From Hyphomonadaceae bacterium UBA5336 (GTDB taxonomy: Bacteria > Pseudomonadota > Alphaproteobacteria > Caulobacterales > Hyphomonadaceae), in NCBI GenBank assembly GCA_002408125.1, contig DHQO01000010.1, positions 1-25,486 of the forward strand: a DNA stretch of 25,486 bases. The letters run 5' to 3'. Shown one piece after another: positions 8,412 to 17,435 of the stretch (within the stretch, counting starts at the first letter, position 1; every line of letters begins with the position of its first letter). Made by a program: the position numbers and the translations under genes. Under the pieces are notes generated by a model that saw only the letters and a list, made by a program, of their open reading frames with translations, did no database searches and had not been told where the DNA came from.

Positions 8412-11400
8412 TGGCCAGCCGACCGATCATCCAGCTTGATCGCCGGTTCAGATCGCTGAGTGTTGGTGAAAATGACGATTACGAAACCAAAGCGCTGCGC
8501 ATGGTTCTGGACCCAGGTGCCTATGGCGAAACCTGGGAGAGTGTTCGAAACCATGTCATTGCAGTGGTGCGGGCAGGCGCCGGATCGGGAAAAACCGAAG
8601 AATTCCGCAGTCAGATCGCAAATCTACGCAGACAGGGCGAAATGGCATTCTTCGTCCGGCTGGAGAAACTTGCCCGTACATCACTGGAAGACTCGATCGC
8701 GGCGAATGACGGGAACCTGCCCGGCGCATTCGCATCGTGGAAAAAGCGTGGCGGGCGCGCAACATTCTTTCTAGACGCGCTGGACGAAGCCCGTCTTCCG
8801 CGCGGCGCAAACGGCGTGGTGCTGGACAGCGCTCTGGAGGCGCTCGAACAGGGTGTCGCGCCCTGGGGCAAGGAGGTTCATGTCGTTCTCTCCACCCGCA
8901 GCAGCGAGTGGCACGATGAGATCGACCGGCTGAAGATCAGATCCTGTGCGCAGCGCTTGCGTCATATTGAGCGCGATGAACAGCTTGAAGCAAATGCAAC
9001 CGGTGTGTACGCCTTGCTTCCACTGCGGAAAGATCAGGTGGTGACGCTCGCCGATGCCAACCATGTCGATGGCCGGCTGTTCGTATCATCGATCATCGAC
9101 GCAAAAATTGAATCGCTTGCTCAAACTCCATTCGAAGTAAGTTTGCTGCTCGACATCTGGGACAGCAATATCGCGTCCGGAAAAGACGGCGCTGCGGGCT
9201 TCAAGAGCCGCTCCGCCATCTTCGAACAGGCGATAGATCACAAGCTACGTCCCTCAACCACCGGAGAAAGACGATCGGAGCTTGGCTTTACCTCCGTGCG
9301 CAAAGGCGTACAGGCTCTGGCTGCCGCATCGGCGCTTGCGGGGGTGAAGGACTTTTCCCTGTTCGAGACGGGTGAAGCTGTTATCGATCCACGCCCTATT
9401 CTTTCAGCGATTGATGCGAACTGGAGCGAGGCAAGTATTCGCCAATTGCTAAGCTATGCCTTTTTCGACCCGGATTCCGGTGGCCGTGTGAGGTTCAGCC
9501 ACAATGAGATCCAGGACTATCTGGCCGCGCAATTCTTCGATGAGGCGATACGGAGGCTGGGTGGCAGCCTGGTCCTGATTGAGCCGCTGATCGGCCATTT
9601 CGCAGATCTTTCATTCCTGGATTCATCGCTTCTGAATTTCTTTGGATGGCTCGCGACGATGAATCCGGCTGCGCGCAGAAAGATCATCGCCATTCAGCCC
9701 TCTCTTCTCATGGAGACCGGCGACCCGTCCGTGCACAGCCTGTCCGAACGCCAGGACATCCTCGAAGCTCATGGCGCCCAGTATCAGAACCGCAATCGCA
9801 GGGGAGAATGGTTTAACGACACCGATCTCAGCGTTTTCGCTCAACCGGACCTTGCCCCAGTCATCGCCAGGCTGATTGAAACCAGCCCGTCCAACGAGTT
9901 GCGGTCCAACCTCATCGACCTCGCCCGCATGGGCAACATGACCTCTCTTGCAGACCTCATAACCCGGATTGCCTGCAACCCCTTCGTGGACTTGTCGCTT
10001 CGGGAGACGGCAAATGAAGCTGTTGGATCGCTCGGTAGCACTCTTCATCAAGCAGCCGTGAGGACTCAGGCGCTTGCCCATATTCATGGTGCAGCAGACA
10101 TCGAGCCGGAGATGGCTGGCGACTGGAACGGGTTCGTCTTGTCGAGCGCGCTCGCTTTCGCCGGCAATGCCCAGTCACTGGCAGATTTTCGGCCTTTCTT
10201 TTCGGCGCTCGCGCGCGAAAGGCGAAATCACAGCAGCGGCAACAGCAGGATCGCAGAGGCCCTGATCGAGCGGTTTCCGCAGCCTGCGGAAGACTGGTTG
10301 TCATTCATCGTGGAATTCGTCCGCGGGGCGCGCGATGATCAGCATGATCGCCTGCTTCGCTGCGTTTCGTCAAAGACCGTCCTGCTGCCAGCAATGTCGA
10401 CATCGTTGCTAAAGCTGCTGGATCGGCCTGATCTCGCCCCTTCACAGCCGTTGCTGGATGTCATTGAGATCTGCTGCAGCATTACCTACAGGGACGGCGA
10501 TTTTGGCTTCTCCCGCCCCATCAAGTCTGTTGCGGAGGCATTACGATCGCAGACAGCGGTCAAAATGGCATTGCTGGAGCGCCGTTGGGCGTTGATCCCC
10601 GACAGGCGACCGGCTTTCGGAGGATATGGAATTGTCCATCCGCTCGCGATGGGCGAAGGCGGCAAATCACAGACATTCTGGACGTTGCAGGATGTCGATA
10701 CCCTGATCACAAGAGCAAGGTCAGAAACCGAAGTCCAACAACAGCAAAGGCTGGTCAGCGCAGCCGACGCGATCTGGCAGACATTTTCGGACATCGAAGA
10801 CCGCAAGGCGGGCCACAAATCTGTCTCAGTCTTCGCGCGCCGGAGCAAGGACCGGGATATTCGCCGGCGGTTTTCGCCGCCGAGGTTCCGGTCATTCGTC
10901 AGGCTGCGCCACTGGCTTGTGCATCAAGGTGGGTATTCAAAGATCCGCCGGCGAACATGGAAAGCAGTAGAGTGGCCTTATCAGCGCAGCAAGAAGGCCT
11001 ACGCTTTCTGGAAACACCGGCATCGTATTCGCTCCGGCAAGGCGCTCCGGTTCCTGACGGATATTGCTCACCTCCAACCCCGTGGGACGGAAAATGGAAC
11101 GCTGGCCACCCATCTCACCCTGATCGAAGAGACCTATGGCAAGAGAACTTCTGATGACGTGCGACAAGGCTATGTCGCGGTATGGCGTGATTACAGCGCC
11201 AGGGAGATTGCCGGCGAGGACAGACACTGGGCCATCGCTCAAGCTGCGGTCCGCGGGATAGAAATCGAGCTTGAGAGCGGAACACTGGAGCGAACCACCG
11301 ATGATGCACGCAGGGCGTTTGCGATCGCGTTCCATGTTCTCAATTCGCTTCCCGACTGGGTCACAACCTTTCTTCCGGAGCATTCCGGCCTGCTCGCAGA

Positions 11401-12727
11401 GATGCTGGCAGACCCGGTTCGATATGCAATCAACCATGGAGGGCATCCTCAACGCCTTCCCACAGAACCGCTCAGCCGGCTGCGCTATGCGCCCCTCGCC
11501 ATTCGCCGGGTGGCGGCACCAATCATTGCCGAAGCCCTGCGGGAAAATCCGCTTTGCCCTGTCGAAAACCTCGAGGCCGCACTGGCAATCACCCTTCATT
11601 CTGCAGGGTCTGGTCTGATTGACCGGGACTTGGCAGCATCGTCTGTCCGGTCAGCTGCGGCCAGCGGCGAGCGCGAGCGCGCCTGGGTGTGGATGGTCTA
11701 TCTCTATCGCGCCGATGCCGCCTTTGCGTGGCAAATTACCGAGCCCTGGATCAATCTTGTGTGGCCGAATGGTGAGACAAGCCCGTTCATAGGCTTCATG
11801 GCGCGCTATCGCGACATGATGGACCGCGCATCCGACAGCGAGAGCAAGGATGATCTGCAGGAGCGCCCTGACATACTCCACAACCTCGCACTGATTGCCC
11901 TTCGCACCGCCCGGCCGGAAAGTGACCCCTGGCATGAGGACGTGTATTCGCCGGGCATAAGGGACAATGCGGCCGAGCAAAGGCGGTACTGGTTCGAACA
12001 GCTCTCCCAGACAGGCGACGAAGCAACTTACTGGACGCTGCGCGCTGCAGCCCGCAGTCCCCACAATGTCGGAGACCGGGACCTTTTCACCTATCAGGCG
12101 GACCGGCTTGCGAGGACAGCTGCAAAGCCCGCGCTCATTCCGCAAAACGACCTCGGCGCATTCATGTCATCATTTGGTGCGGCGCCGAGAACACCGGCGC
12201 AATTCTCAGCCTATGTAAAAAAACTGGTCGATGCGCTGCTCGACCGGCTCGTCAATTCAGATCATGATGAGGCGCGCCCCTACCGAAGGAACAGGAGACG
12301 CGATCTTGAGCGGGACGAGGAAGACCTGCGCAACTGGCTCAGCGCCCGCCTTGCAGAAACCGCTGATCATGTTTTCACCGTCACGCGTGAGGCGGAAGCG
12401 GCGCGTCGGAACAGGACAGACATTCTTGCCACTGCGCGTCTTGAAGGTCTCGGATGCGTCGTCATTGAAATCAAGCTCGCAGACCGTGAGCATTGGTCAG
12501 GCGCCGACCTTGTCCGGACACTCGAAACCCAGGTCCGGGACAGATATTTGCTCGAAGCTGAGAAACACACTGGGCTTCTGGTCCTGGTAAACACGGCCGG
12601 GGCCGACTTCCGCAAGACACTGAACGGACATTCTGTCGCGTTTGCAGATCTTGTTCATGCCTGTGACCAGGCCGGTCAGGCACTGGGAGGCGACAAGACT
12701 TATCTGGTCTCGGCGGCAAGTGTGTGA
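8411..12727 (+). CDS. NACHT-like NTPase with C-terminal PD-(D/E)XK nuclease (gene B)
   Basis: This 1,438-residue protein begins with a NACHT/STAND-type P-loop NTPase. Walker A is GAGSGKT at 56-62, the extended Walker B is FFLDALDEA at 119-127, and HVVLSTRSSEW at 157-167 is the sensor strand. A motif FSHNEIQDYLAA around residues 365-376 is typical of the winged-helix end of STAND modules. A long central region carries a strongly basic stretch at about 808-882. The C-terminal 106 residues read RTDIL with D1337, then VIEIK with E1353-x-K1355, then LETQVRDRYL, the D...ExK plus Q/RYL layout of PD-(D/E)XK nucleases. The gene starts on the last base of gene A's stop codon, so the two proteins are probably made in fixed ratio. 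A role as second component of a two-nuclease defence system is inference. Confidence 0.88.
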   Translation: MASRPIIQLDRRFRSLSVGENDDYETKALRMVLDPGAYGETWESVRNHVIAVVRAGAGSGKTEEFRSQIANLRRQGEMAFFVRLEKLARTSLEDSIAANDGNLPGAFASWKKRGGRATFFLDALDEARLPRGANGVVLDSALEALEQGVAPWGKEVHVVLSTRSSEWHDEIDRLKIRSCAQRLRHIERDEQLEANATGVYALLPLRKDQVVTLADANHVDGRLFVSSIIDAKIESLAQTPFEVSLLLDIWDSNIASGKDGAAGFKSRSAIFEQAIDHKLRPSTTGERRSELGFTSVRKGVQALAAASALAGVKDFSLFETGEAVIDPRPILSAIDANWSEASIRQLLSYAFFDPDSGGRVRFSHNEIQDYLAAQFFDEAIRRLGGSLVLIEPLIGHFADLSFLDSSLLNFFGWLATMNPAARRKIIAIQPSLLMETGDPSVHSLSERQDILEAHGAQYQNRNRRGEWFNDTDLSVFAQPDLAPVIARLIETSPSNELRSNLIDLARMGNMTSLADLITRIACNPFVDLSLRETANEAVGSLGSTLHQAAVRTQALAHIHGAADIEPEMAGDWNGFVLSSALAFAGNAQSLADFRPFFSALARERRNHSSGNSRIAEALIERFPQPAEDWLSFIVEFVRGARDDQHDRLLRCVSSKTVLLPAMSTSLLKLLDRPDLAPSQPLLDVIEICCSITYRDGDFGFSRPIKSVAEALRSQTAVKMALLERRWALIPDRRPAFGGYGIVHPLAMGEGGKSQTFWTLQDVDTLITRARSETEVQQQQRLVSAADAIWQTFSDIEDRKAGHKSVSVFARRSKDRDIRRRFSPPRFRSFVRLRHWLVHQGGYSKIRRRTWKAVEWPYQRSKKAYAFWKHRHRIRSGKALRFLTDIAHLQPRGTENGTLATHLTLIEETYGKRTSDDVRQGYVAVWRDYSAREIAGEDRHWAIAQAAVRGIEIELESGTLERTTDDARRAFAIAFHVLNSLPDWVTTFLPEHSGLLAEMLADPVRYAINHGGHPQRLPTEPLSRLRYAPLAIRRVAAPIIAEALRENPLCPVENLEAALAITLHSAGSGLIDRDLAASSVRSAAASGERERAWVWMVYLYRADAAFAWQITEPWINLVWPNGETSPFIGFMARYRDMMDRASDSESKDDLQERPDILHNLALIALRTARPESDPWHEDVYSPGIRDNAAEQRRYWFEQLSQTGDEATYWTLRAAARSPHNVGDRDLFTYQADRLARTAAKPALIPQNDLGAFMSSFGAAPRTPAQFSAYVKKLVDALLDRLVNSDHDEARPYRRNRRRDLERDEEDLRNWLSARLAETADHVFTVTREAEAARRNRTDILATARLEGLGCVVIEIKLADREHWSGADLVRTLETQVRDRYLLEAEKHTGLLVLVNTAGADFRKTLNGHSVAFADLVHACDQAGQALGGDKTYLVSAASV

Positions 12728-12788
12728 ACGGCATTTCGCCAGGTGCGGACCAAAATGCAAACACCTATGTGAGGGAGCAAAGGCCACC

Positions 12789-13883
12789 TCATCCTGCCGC
12801 ATTCATGGCAGCACGTACGATCTCACGATGCATGGACCCTGGAACCACGAAATTGATCCCGCGGGATCTGGCAGGGTCCGTCAAATTCAGGAGCGCGCCC
12901 AGAACCGCAAGCCACTTTCTATCGTCCGCCTCCACACGCGCAGAAAAAGGCCTCACGCAATTGGACAGGATCCCCGCCAGCAAGTCGGCTACCTGCACAC
13001 CAACATGGTCATCAGACACCACGAACTCGAGAGATGCCGGTATATCAATCCCGAAATCCGCCAGCTTATGATTCTGAACCGTCTTGCCTACGGGACCTTC
13101 AGCGAGTTCCATTCCATCTTTCAGGGCGACATCGAATTGCATCTGTTCATCGTGAATGAACCTGACACCACGCAGATCGCGCGCCAATGAGCGATTGATG
13201 CGGCCATAGATGTGGAGCAGCGACGGTACGTGCGGGAGCATCCAGACCTGCTTTCCGCTGCGTGCGCGGTCCGGCATCGGCCGAAAGGTCTGGAGAGGCA
13301 TCGCTGCGTCTTTGAAATCCTGGTAGGTGTCGTGGGAAAAGAGACGCAGACCATTCACGACATCGTCTGGTTCGGCCGCGTCCAGCCACTGCGTCAGGGA
13401 CTGGAAAGCTGCATGCGTACATACATGCGTGCCTTCCCGGCACGCTATGACAAATGCCTCCAGTACGCGGTTGGGGGCGCTTTCATGGAGACGGTCAGAG
13501 AATACATTCTTCACGAACGCAGCTGTCCCAGTGTTCTCGTTCGGACCGACCGGCGGCACTATCAGAGTCTCGACCATCTGAACGCAGATGGCGTAACGCT
13601 TATCGGTCACTTCAACAAAGAGCGGCAGATCACTAGCCGCAATGTAAGCGACAAGGTCCATTGCGAATCCTGGTTTGCGGCGGATAGAGGCGAATTTGAG
13701 CTCAGCACTTTGGACTTTGTGCACTTGCCGAAGGCGGCTGATCTCCCGCGCCAGGTCGTCAGGCGCATCCGTGCCGACGCAGGCCAGGACGACGAGGGGC
13801 TGACCTCCGAAACCAAAGCCTGGCGCGGCAAGGGCGAGATCGCCTGTATTGCCGCTTTCATCAAAATAATACATTTTGACCAT
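12789..13883 (-). CDS. DUF3800 domain-containing protein
   Basis: This is about 364 residues. The N-terminus has YYFDESGNTGD with D8, E9 and S10, the hallmark acidic first strand of DUF3800. Later come FIHDEQMQFD around residue 240 and VQVADLLAGIL around residue 300, the other conserved acidic blocks. The family is predicted to have an RNase H-like nuclease fold with a metal site from these acidic residues, and it recurs in defence islands, but its substrate is not established. Starts at 13883 (ATG, SD-like GAGTGGGA directly adjacent) and 13874 (ATG, GGGA 9 bases away) are both possible, as is a GTG at 13889. It converges on gene B with 61 bp between the stop codons and is preceded by an inverted repeat at 13899-13919. 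Confidence 0.88.
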   Translation of the reverse strand: MVKMYYFDESGNTGDLALAAPGFGFGGQPLVVLACVGTDAPDDLAREISRLRQVHKVQSAELKFASIRRKPGFAMDLVAYIAASDLPLFVEVTDKRYAICVQMVETLIVPPVGPNENTGTAAFVKNVFSDRLHESAPNRVLEAFVIACREGTHVCTHAAFQSLTQWLDAAEPDDVVNGLRLFSHDTYQDFKDAAMPLQTFRPMPDRARSGKQVWMLPHVPSLLHIYGRINRSLARDLRGVRFIHDEQMQFDVALKDGMELAEGPVGKTVQNHKLADFGIDIPASLEFVVSDDHVGVQVADLLAGILSNCVRPFSARVEADDRKWLAVLGALLNLTDPARSRGINFVVPGSMHREIVRAAMNAAG

Positions 13884-13898
13884 TCCCACTCAATCGAT

Positions 13899-13919
13899 AA
13901 AGAAACGGAAAGTTTCTTT
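13899..13919. promoter_or_regulatory. inverted repeat upstream of the DUF3800 gene
   Basis: A perfect 8-bp inverted repeat, AAAGAAAC and GTTTCTTT around the 5-base loop GGAAA, sits about 16-36 bases before the DUF3800 start in an AT-rich stretch. It could be an operator or a 5' leader hairpin. On the plus strand it is followed by a T-run, but no plus-strand gene ends here, so terminator use seems unlikely. Confidence 0.4.
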
Positions 13920-14206
13920 TTAATTCAATGAGTTATAAAAAGATGTGGAAAAACGCCGTCATTAATTCCGACACTTCCACTCCTCAGGCTAATTAAATCA
14001 TGCACGTATGTCGTATTGTTGAAGTTGACACGATCCCAATGAACGCCTCGAGCGTAGTTGCGGAGTTTAAGCGGCCTTCTGACGAATTGCCATGATGCCA
14101 TAGAGTTCGCCGCGCCGGTGCGGGCCGCCTTTTTCGAGAATGCTGAAGACGGCACTGGCGTCATGGTGTGGAACCGGGCGAAGGCGAGTTAAACTCAAAT
14201 CCATAG
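13920..14206. other. AT-rich intergenic region with a possible remnant
   Basis: No gene is convincing here. The first part is AT-rich and probably holds the DUF3800 promoter. On the minus strand near 14067-14170 an open stretch ends in GELYGIMAIRQKAA before a stop; it looks like the tail of a coding sequence with no plausible start, so it may be a decayed gene end. Confidence 0.3.
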
Positions 14207-14479
14207 ATGGCTTCCTCACGCTACACCAATGAAGATATTGAGAAGGCCATGGGCTTCGTCGCATGGATCATCGATCTATACGGCGATGCCTATTGGCCGA
14301 TCTTCGAGAGGCTGGAAGAGGAGTTGCAGCAACGGCAATTCCGAAGCGAAAAACTCAGAAAATACTCCCCGGGAGGGCAGGTTCTTCGCCAGCCAGGGAA
14401 TGCCCTTCGTCAAATAGAAAGGCACGCTGACATTGGGTATAATTTGTCTGCAAAGAGTCGGAGTTCTCTGAACGCTTGA
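14207..14479 (+). CDS. small hypothetical protein, possibly degenerate tail
   Basis: This ORF encodes 90 residues. The first 50 look protein-like: an amphipathic helical segment with EDIEKAMGFVAWI and GDAYWPIFERLEEEL, resembling short alphaproteobacterial proteins of unknown function that usually end soon after such a helix. The second half, from about residue 52, loses this character and may be out of frame or untranslated-type sequence. No good Shine-Dalgarno box precedes the ATG. It lies between the DUF3800 gene and the toxin-antitoxin pair and has no evident operon partner. Confidence 0.4.
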   Translation: MASSRYTNEDIEKAMGFVAWIIDLYGDAYWPIFERLEEELQQRQFRSEKLRKYSPGGQVLRQPGNALRQIERHADIGYNLSAKSRSSLNA

Positions 14480-14660
14480 ATCAGAAATACATTCTCAAAA
14501 GGGGCCGCATCCGATGGGACTGCAAGTTTCAGCCATTGCCTGTCAAACTTCTTTCCCCATTGTATTGTCAGGCGTTTTTTTCACCTCAATCGGCTCTTAG
14601 ACTATGCCTCTTGCACTCACCGGTTTTCAGGATTATATCTTCCCTAAAGAGGAAAGACTT

Positions 14661-15269
14661 ATGACAGCCACGGCCCGATTGACCATCAAAGAAACAGCAT
14701 GCCTTGCTGAAGTGCCAGCCCGAACTGTGGAAAAAGCACTTGAGGCAAAAATCCTCAGTTCAATCCGCCGCAAACCTACCCGGCCTGGCGGAGCCCAACG
14801 CTATTTGCCGGTACTCGCGGTGGCCTATCTCGCAGTATTGCGTGAAGCAGGTCTTATGGAACTTCCACTCCGTCACAAGAAGTTGCTTTGGAGGGAACTC
14901 AAGGCGCTCGCCACTGAGGTACCGGACACATCTGTGCGACTTAAACCGGTGAGCCTGGGAAAAGGCATCACGGTCAATGTAGATGAGCTGGCATCTGACG
15001 AGTTTGAAACTGCTCTCAAATATGTCGATGGAAAGGCAATATACCTTGTCATCGACAAGAACATCCTGGGCGGAACGCCTGTGATTTCCGGAACGCGTGT
15101 GCCTGTTTATTCAGTGCTCGCGAGACTGGAAGAAGGGGAAACGCTGGAAGATATCCATGAGGATAATCCGGACATCTCGTTGGAGGCGCTAGAAACTGCC
15201 GCGATCTACGCAAAAGCGAATCCAATTCAAGGAAGACCGAAGGGACGACCTTGGCGTAGCGCAGCGTGA
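14661..15269 (+). CDS. DUF433 antitoxin with N-terminal helix-turn-helix
   Basis: This is about 202 residues from the ATG at 14661, chosen because GAGGAA lies 8 bases upstream; a longer reading from 14604 has no such box. Residues 7-33 form a MerR-like helix-turn-helix (LTIKETACLAEVPARTVEKA), and residues about 131-188 are the DUF433 domain with the signature GGTPVISGTRVPV and a following LEEGETLEDI segment. DUF433 proteins are antitoxins that bind DUF5615 PIN-like toxins and DNA. The toxin starts 18 bases downstream, so this is a type II toxin-antitoxin operon, expected to repress itself through the helix-turn-helix. Such modules stabilise islands or act as abortive-infection elements. Confidence 0.9.
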   Translation: MTATARLTIKETACLAEVPARTVEKALEAKILSSIRRKPTRPGGAQRYLPVLAVAYLAVLREAGLMELPLRHKKLLWRELKALATEVPDTSVRLKPVSLGKGITVNVDELASDEFETALKYVDGKAIYLVIDKNILGGTPVISGTRVPVYSVLARLEEGETLEDIHEDNPDISLEALETAAIYAKANPIQGRPKGRPWRSAA

Positions 15270-15282
15270 CCATATAGGTCAC
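15266..15282. promoter_or_regulatory. perfect palindrome at the antitoxin/toxin junction
   Basis: GTGACC and GGTCAC form a 6-bp inverted repeat around ATATA. It includes the antitoxin TGA stop codon (15267-15269) and ends 5 bases before the toxin ATG, occupying the place where a ribosome binding site would be. It may be an RNA hairpin limiting toxin translation, or a protein binding site. Confidence 0.5.
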
Positions 15283-15287
15283 GCCAT

Positions 15288-15668
15288 ATGCGACTGTTTA
15301 TTGATGAGTGCCTTTCACCCAGCCTCGCCAGCGATCTCAACGCGGCGAATACTCATGTCGCCGTGCATCCTCTGCATTATGGCAGACGCGGACAGTCTGA
15401 CCATACGGTGCTGTCATATTGCATAGCTGAGAATCTTGTCATTGTGACGCAAAACGCCCGAGATTTCAGAGCCCTTGTCGTTCGGGAGCCCATCCACCCC
15501 GGTCTGATCATCCTGCCATGCGTTGGCAAAGCCCGGTCCAAGGAACTTCTGGATCAGGTCATCGCCCATTTGACGGGCTTGGGAGATCCGATGCTGCTTA
15601 TGATCAACAAGGTTCTCGAAATAGGCGCGAGAGGCGCCATCCAGATGTACAATCTGCCGGAAAACTAG
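15288..15668 (+). CDS. DUF5615 PIN-like toxin
   Basis: This 126-residue protein has the family layout: FIDECLSP at residues 4-11 with acidic D6 and E7, D38 in the middle, and IVTQNARDF at 52-60 with T54, N56 and D59. These acidic residues form the metal site of PIN/Mut7-C-like ribonucleases, which cut RNA. Length is normal for the family and all key residues are present, so it should be active. There is no clear Shine-Dalgarno box; a palindrome occupies that region, suggesting coupling to antitoxin translation. It converges on the decayed STAND gene, stops 18 bp apart. Confidence 0.9.
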   Translation: MRLFIDECLSPSLASDLNAANTHVAVHPLHYGRRGQSDHTVLSYCIAENLVIVTQNARDFRALVVREPIHPGLIILPCVGKARSKELLDQVIAHLTGLGDPMLLMINKVLEIGARGAIQMYNLPEN

Positions 15669-15686
15669 CTCCGAAACCGACCACAT

Positions 15687-17435
15687 CTAATCCGCAAGAG
15701 ACCTGTACCTATCCCAGAAATCTTCAGCAACTTCTGGATAAGCCACCCCTGACGCAAGATCAGGATGGCGGGGATCTTCGGGATGCCCACCATAATTTGA
15801 GACGATCCGGTCAACCCGGCGCAATTGTTCTCTCCAGAAATCATCTCCGGGGGACGCGCGCATTCTATCGAACAGTGTCTTGCGCAGATGCGCCACTGAT
15901 TTCTGGTGAAGCGCGTAGCTTCCATGCCCCGTGGACTCCTGCAAGACGCACTGAGCCTCCAGCATGTGGCTTGCCAGGGTCCTCCAAAGCAAAGCTTGCG
16001 GACCTGTGGCCTCACCCACCGACAAATTAAAGAGCACGTCCGTCTCTACACCGGCACAAAGTGACGCAAGCCTTCGCAGCTTCGGAACGTGCTCCGCATC
16101 TCTTGAGAGGTGAAGGACGATCGCTTGAAGGCGTGATGGCTCTCTTTCCAGAAGTCCAGCAATCGCATTGGGACTACGGAAGCCGAAATGAAGTGACCCT
16201 TGATATCGGCCGGCCAATACGTCGTCGAGCAGGATGGTGAGCGCGCGATCCGACCCCACTCGAAACAAGGCTTCCACCCGCACATGGTCGCCGTCCCCAT
16301 GTTCTCCAACAGCATGAAGCGCTTCGATTGCATCGATCATTGCATCGGGGTCCGCCAGCATGAGTATGGGAATGAAGTCCTGTACGCGCCACCGGCGAAT
16401 GTCCCGGGGATACTCCTTCATTCGGTCGACCAGTTCCAATGGTCGATCCGATTGAGCCAGCATATCCAGCCAGGGCTTCAGAATGTAAAAGTCATCGTCC
16501 GGGCGCCAGTCCTTGGAAAAATACTCAGCTTCCGCCTCGGCAAGTCCTGGCAATATCCAATCTGCTCGTATTGGGTAACCAGTCAGTGCCAGCGCCTCAA
16601 GAACAGGCGCGATCCTGCGTGGAGCCGGATCGCGTTCGATCAGCTCAATAATTTCGTTTATGCGTGGGCCGCTATCCATCCATGCGGCGGAGGCTGCAAG
16701 ATTTCGTGCCCGCGCCCAGGATTCATCATCATGCGGAGCAAGCTCCCTGATACGGTCGAGTACGCGCGCCGCTACGGGATGGCAGATGGGCGATGGCGTA
16801 CGATCCAGATACGCACGGCGGCGCTCGCGCCTCAGTTTGAAGGTAGGCGGGCCATGCTTCCATGCACCGGTTTCCTCTATGTCAGATGTCGGGAATGGCG
16901 CAAATCGGCGCAGCGCAATTGCAGCATCAAGTTCAAAACGCTCATCACCGATATAGCTGAGCAACAGAGGCTGAGCTTCAGGCCAGAGATGACGGGCGAA
17001 GGGCTCCCGTCTTCGGTGGTCCCATATTTCGCCCCCTAGCCGTTTCTGTCTTCCTGGAGCTTGCTGTTGATATTCCAGTTCATAGTGATTGAGTTCCGCC
17101 TCGAGGAGCTCTTTCATCAGCGGAAGTGCGGACGAAAGCCCGAGCCGCGCAAACGCCCGCAAACCTGTCTCAATCCAGTCGCGCCGAAGTCCATCGCCAG
17201 CAAGCATGGTCCGGCACCAGCGTGCAGCTTTCACAGACAAGACAAGCTGATGTATCTTTGAGTATTCCGGACAGGCTTTTCCGAGTTCATTTTCTCCTTC
17301 CGAGGGAGGGATCAAACCTAACAGGAAAGCCGCTTCGTCAGCTGACCGGGCAGACGTATTGATCAATACCCTGACCAGGCAATCAGGGTTTGCATGTTCC
17401 AGAACGGTCTGAAGGCGCCCAAAGCGGTTCCGCAA
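15687..17435 (-). pseudogene. C-terminal helical-repeat fragment of broken NACHT gene
   Basis: This 582-codon open frame begins only with a TTG and has no ribosome binding site. The same frame is open upstream to about 17489, where it meets a TGA at 17490-17492. The coding sense of the middle fragment (up to about 17485) joins smoothly to this frame if one base is restored in the stretch around 17480-17489, giving a continuous RELL-SDPHGNERN-type junction. The content is leucine-rich and arginine-rich with many short helices, compatible with HEAT-like repeats that form the sensor half of STAND proteins. I infer it is the C-terminal third of one gene with 17363-18289 and 18302-20152, not an independent protein. 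Confidence 0.65.

Noticed and set aside
10855..10885. GC-rich hairpin (CGGCGG-type stem) inside gene B
   Set aside because: It falls in arginine codons of the basic block and is explained by codon use; no T-run or regulatory position.
10937..11599. 220-codon minus-strand ORF inside gene B
   Set aside because: Antisense shadow of gene B without start signals or motifs.
16200..17039. 279-codon plus-strand ORF antisense to the repeat fragment
   Set aside because: The minus-strand frame has the better protein character and continuity with the NACHT gene; this one has no ribosome binding site or domain.
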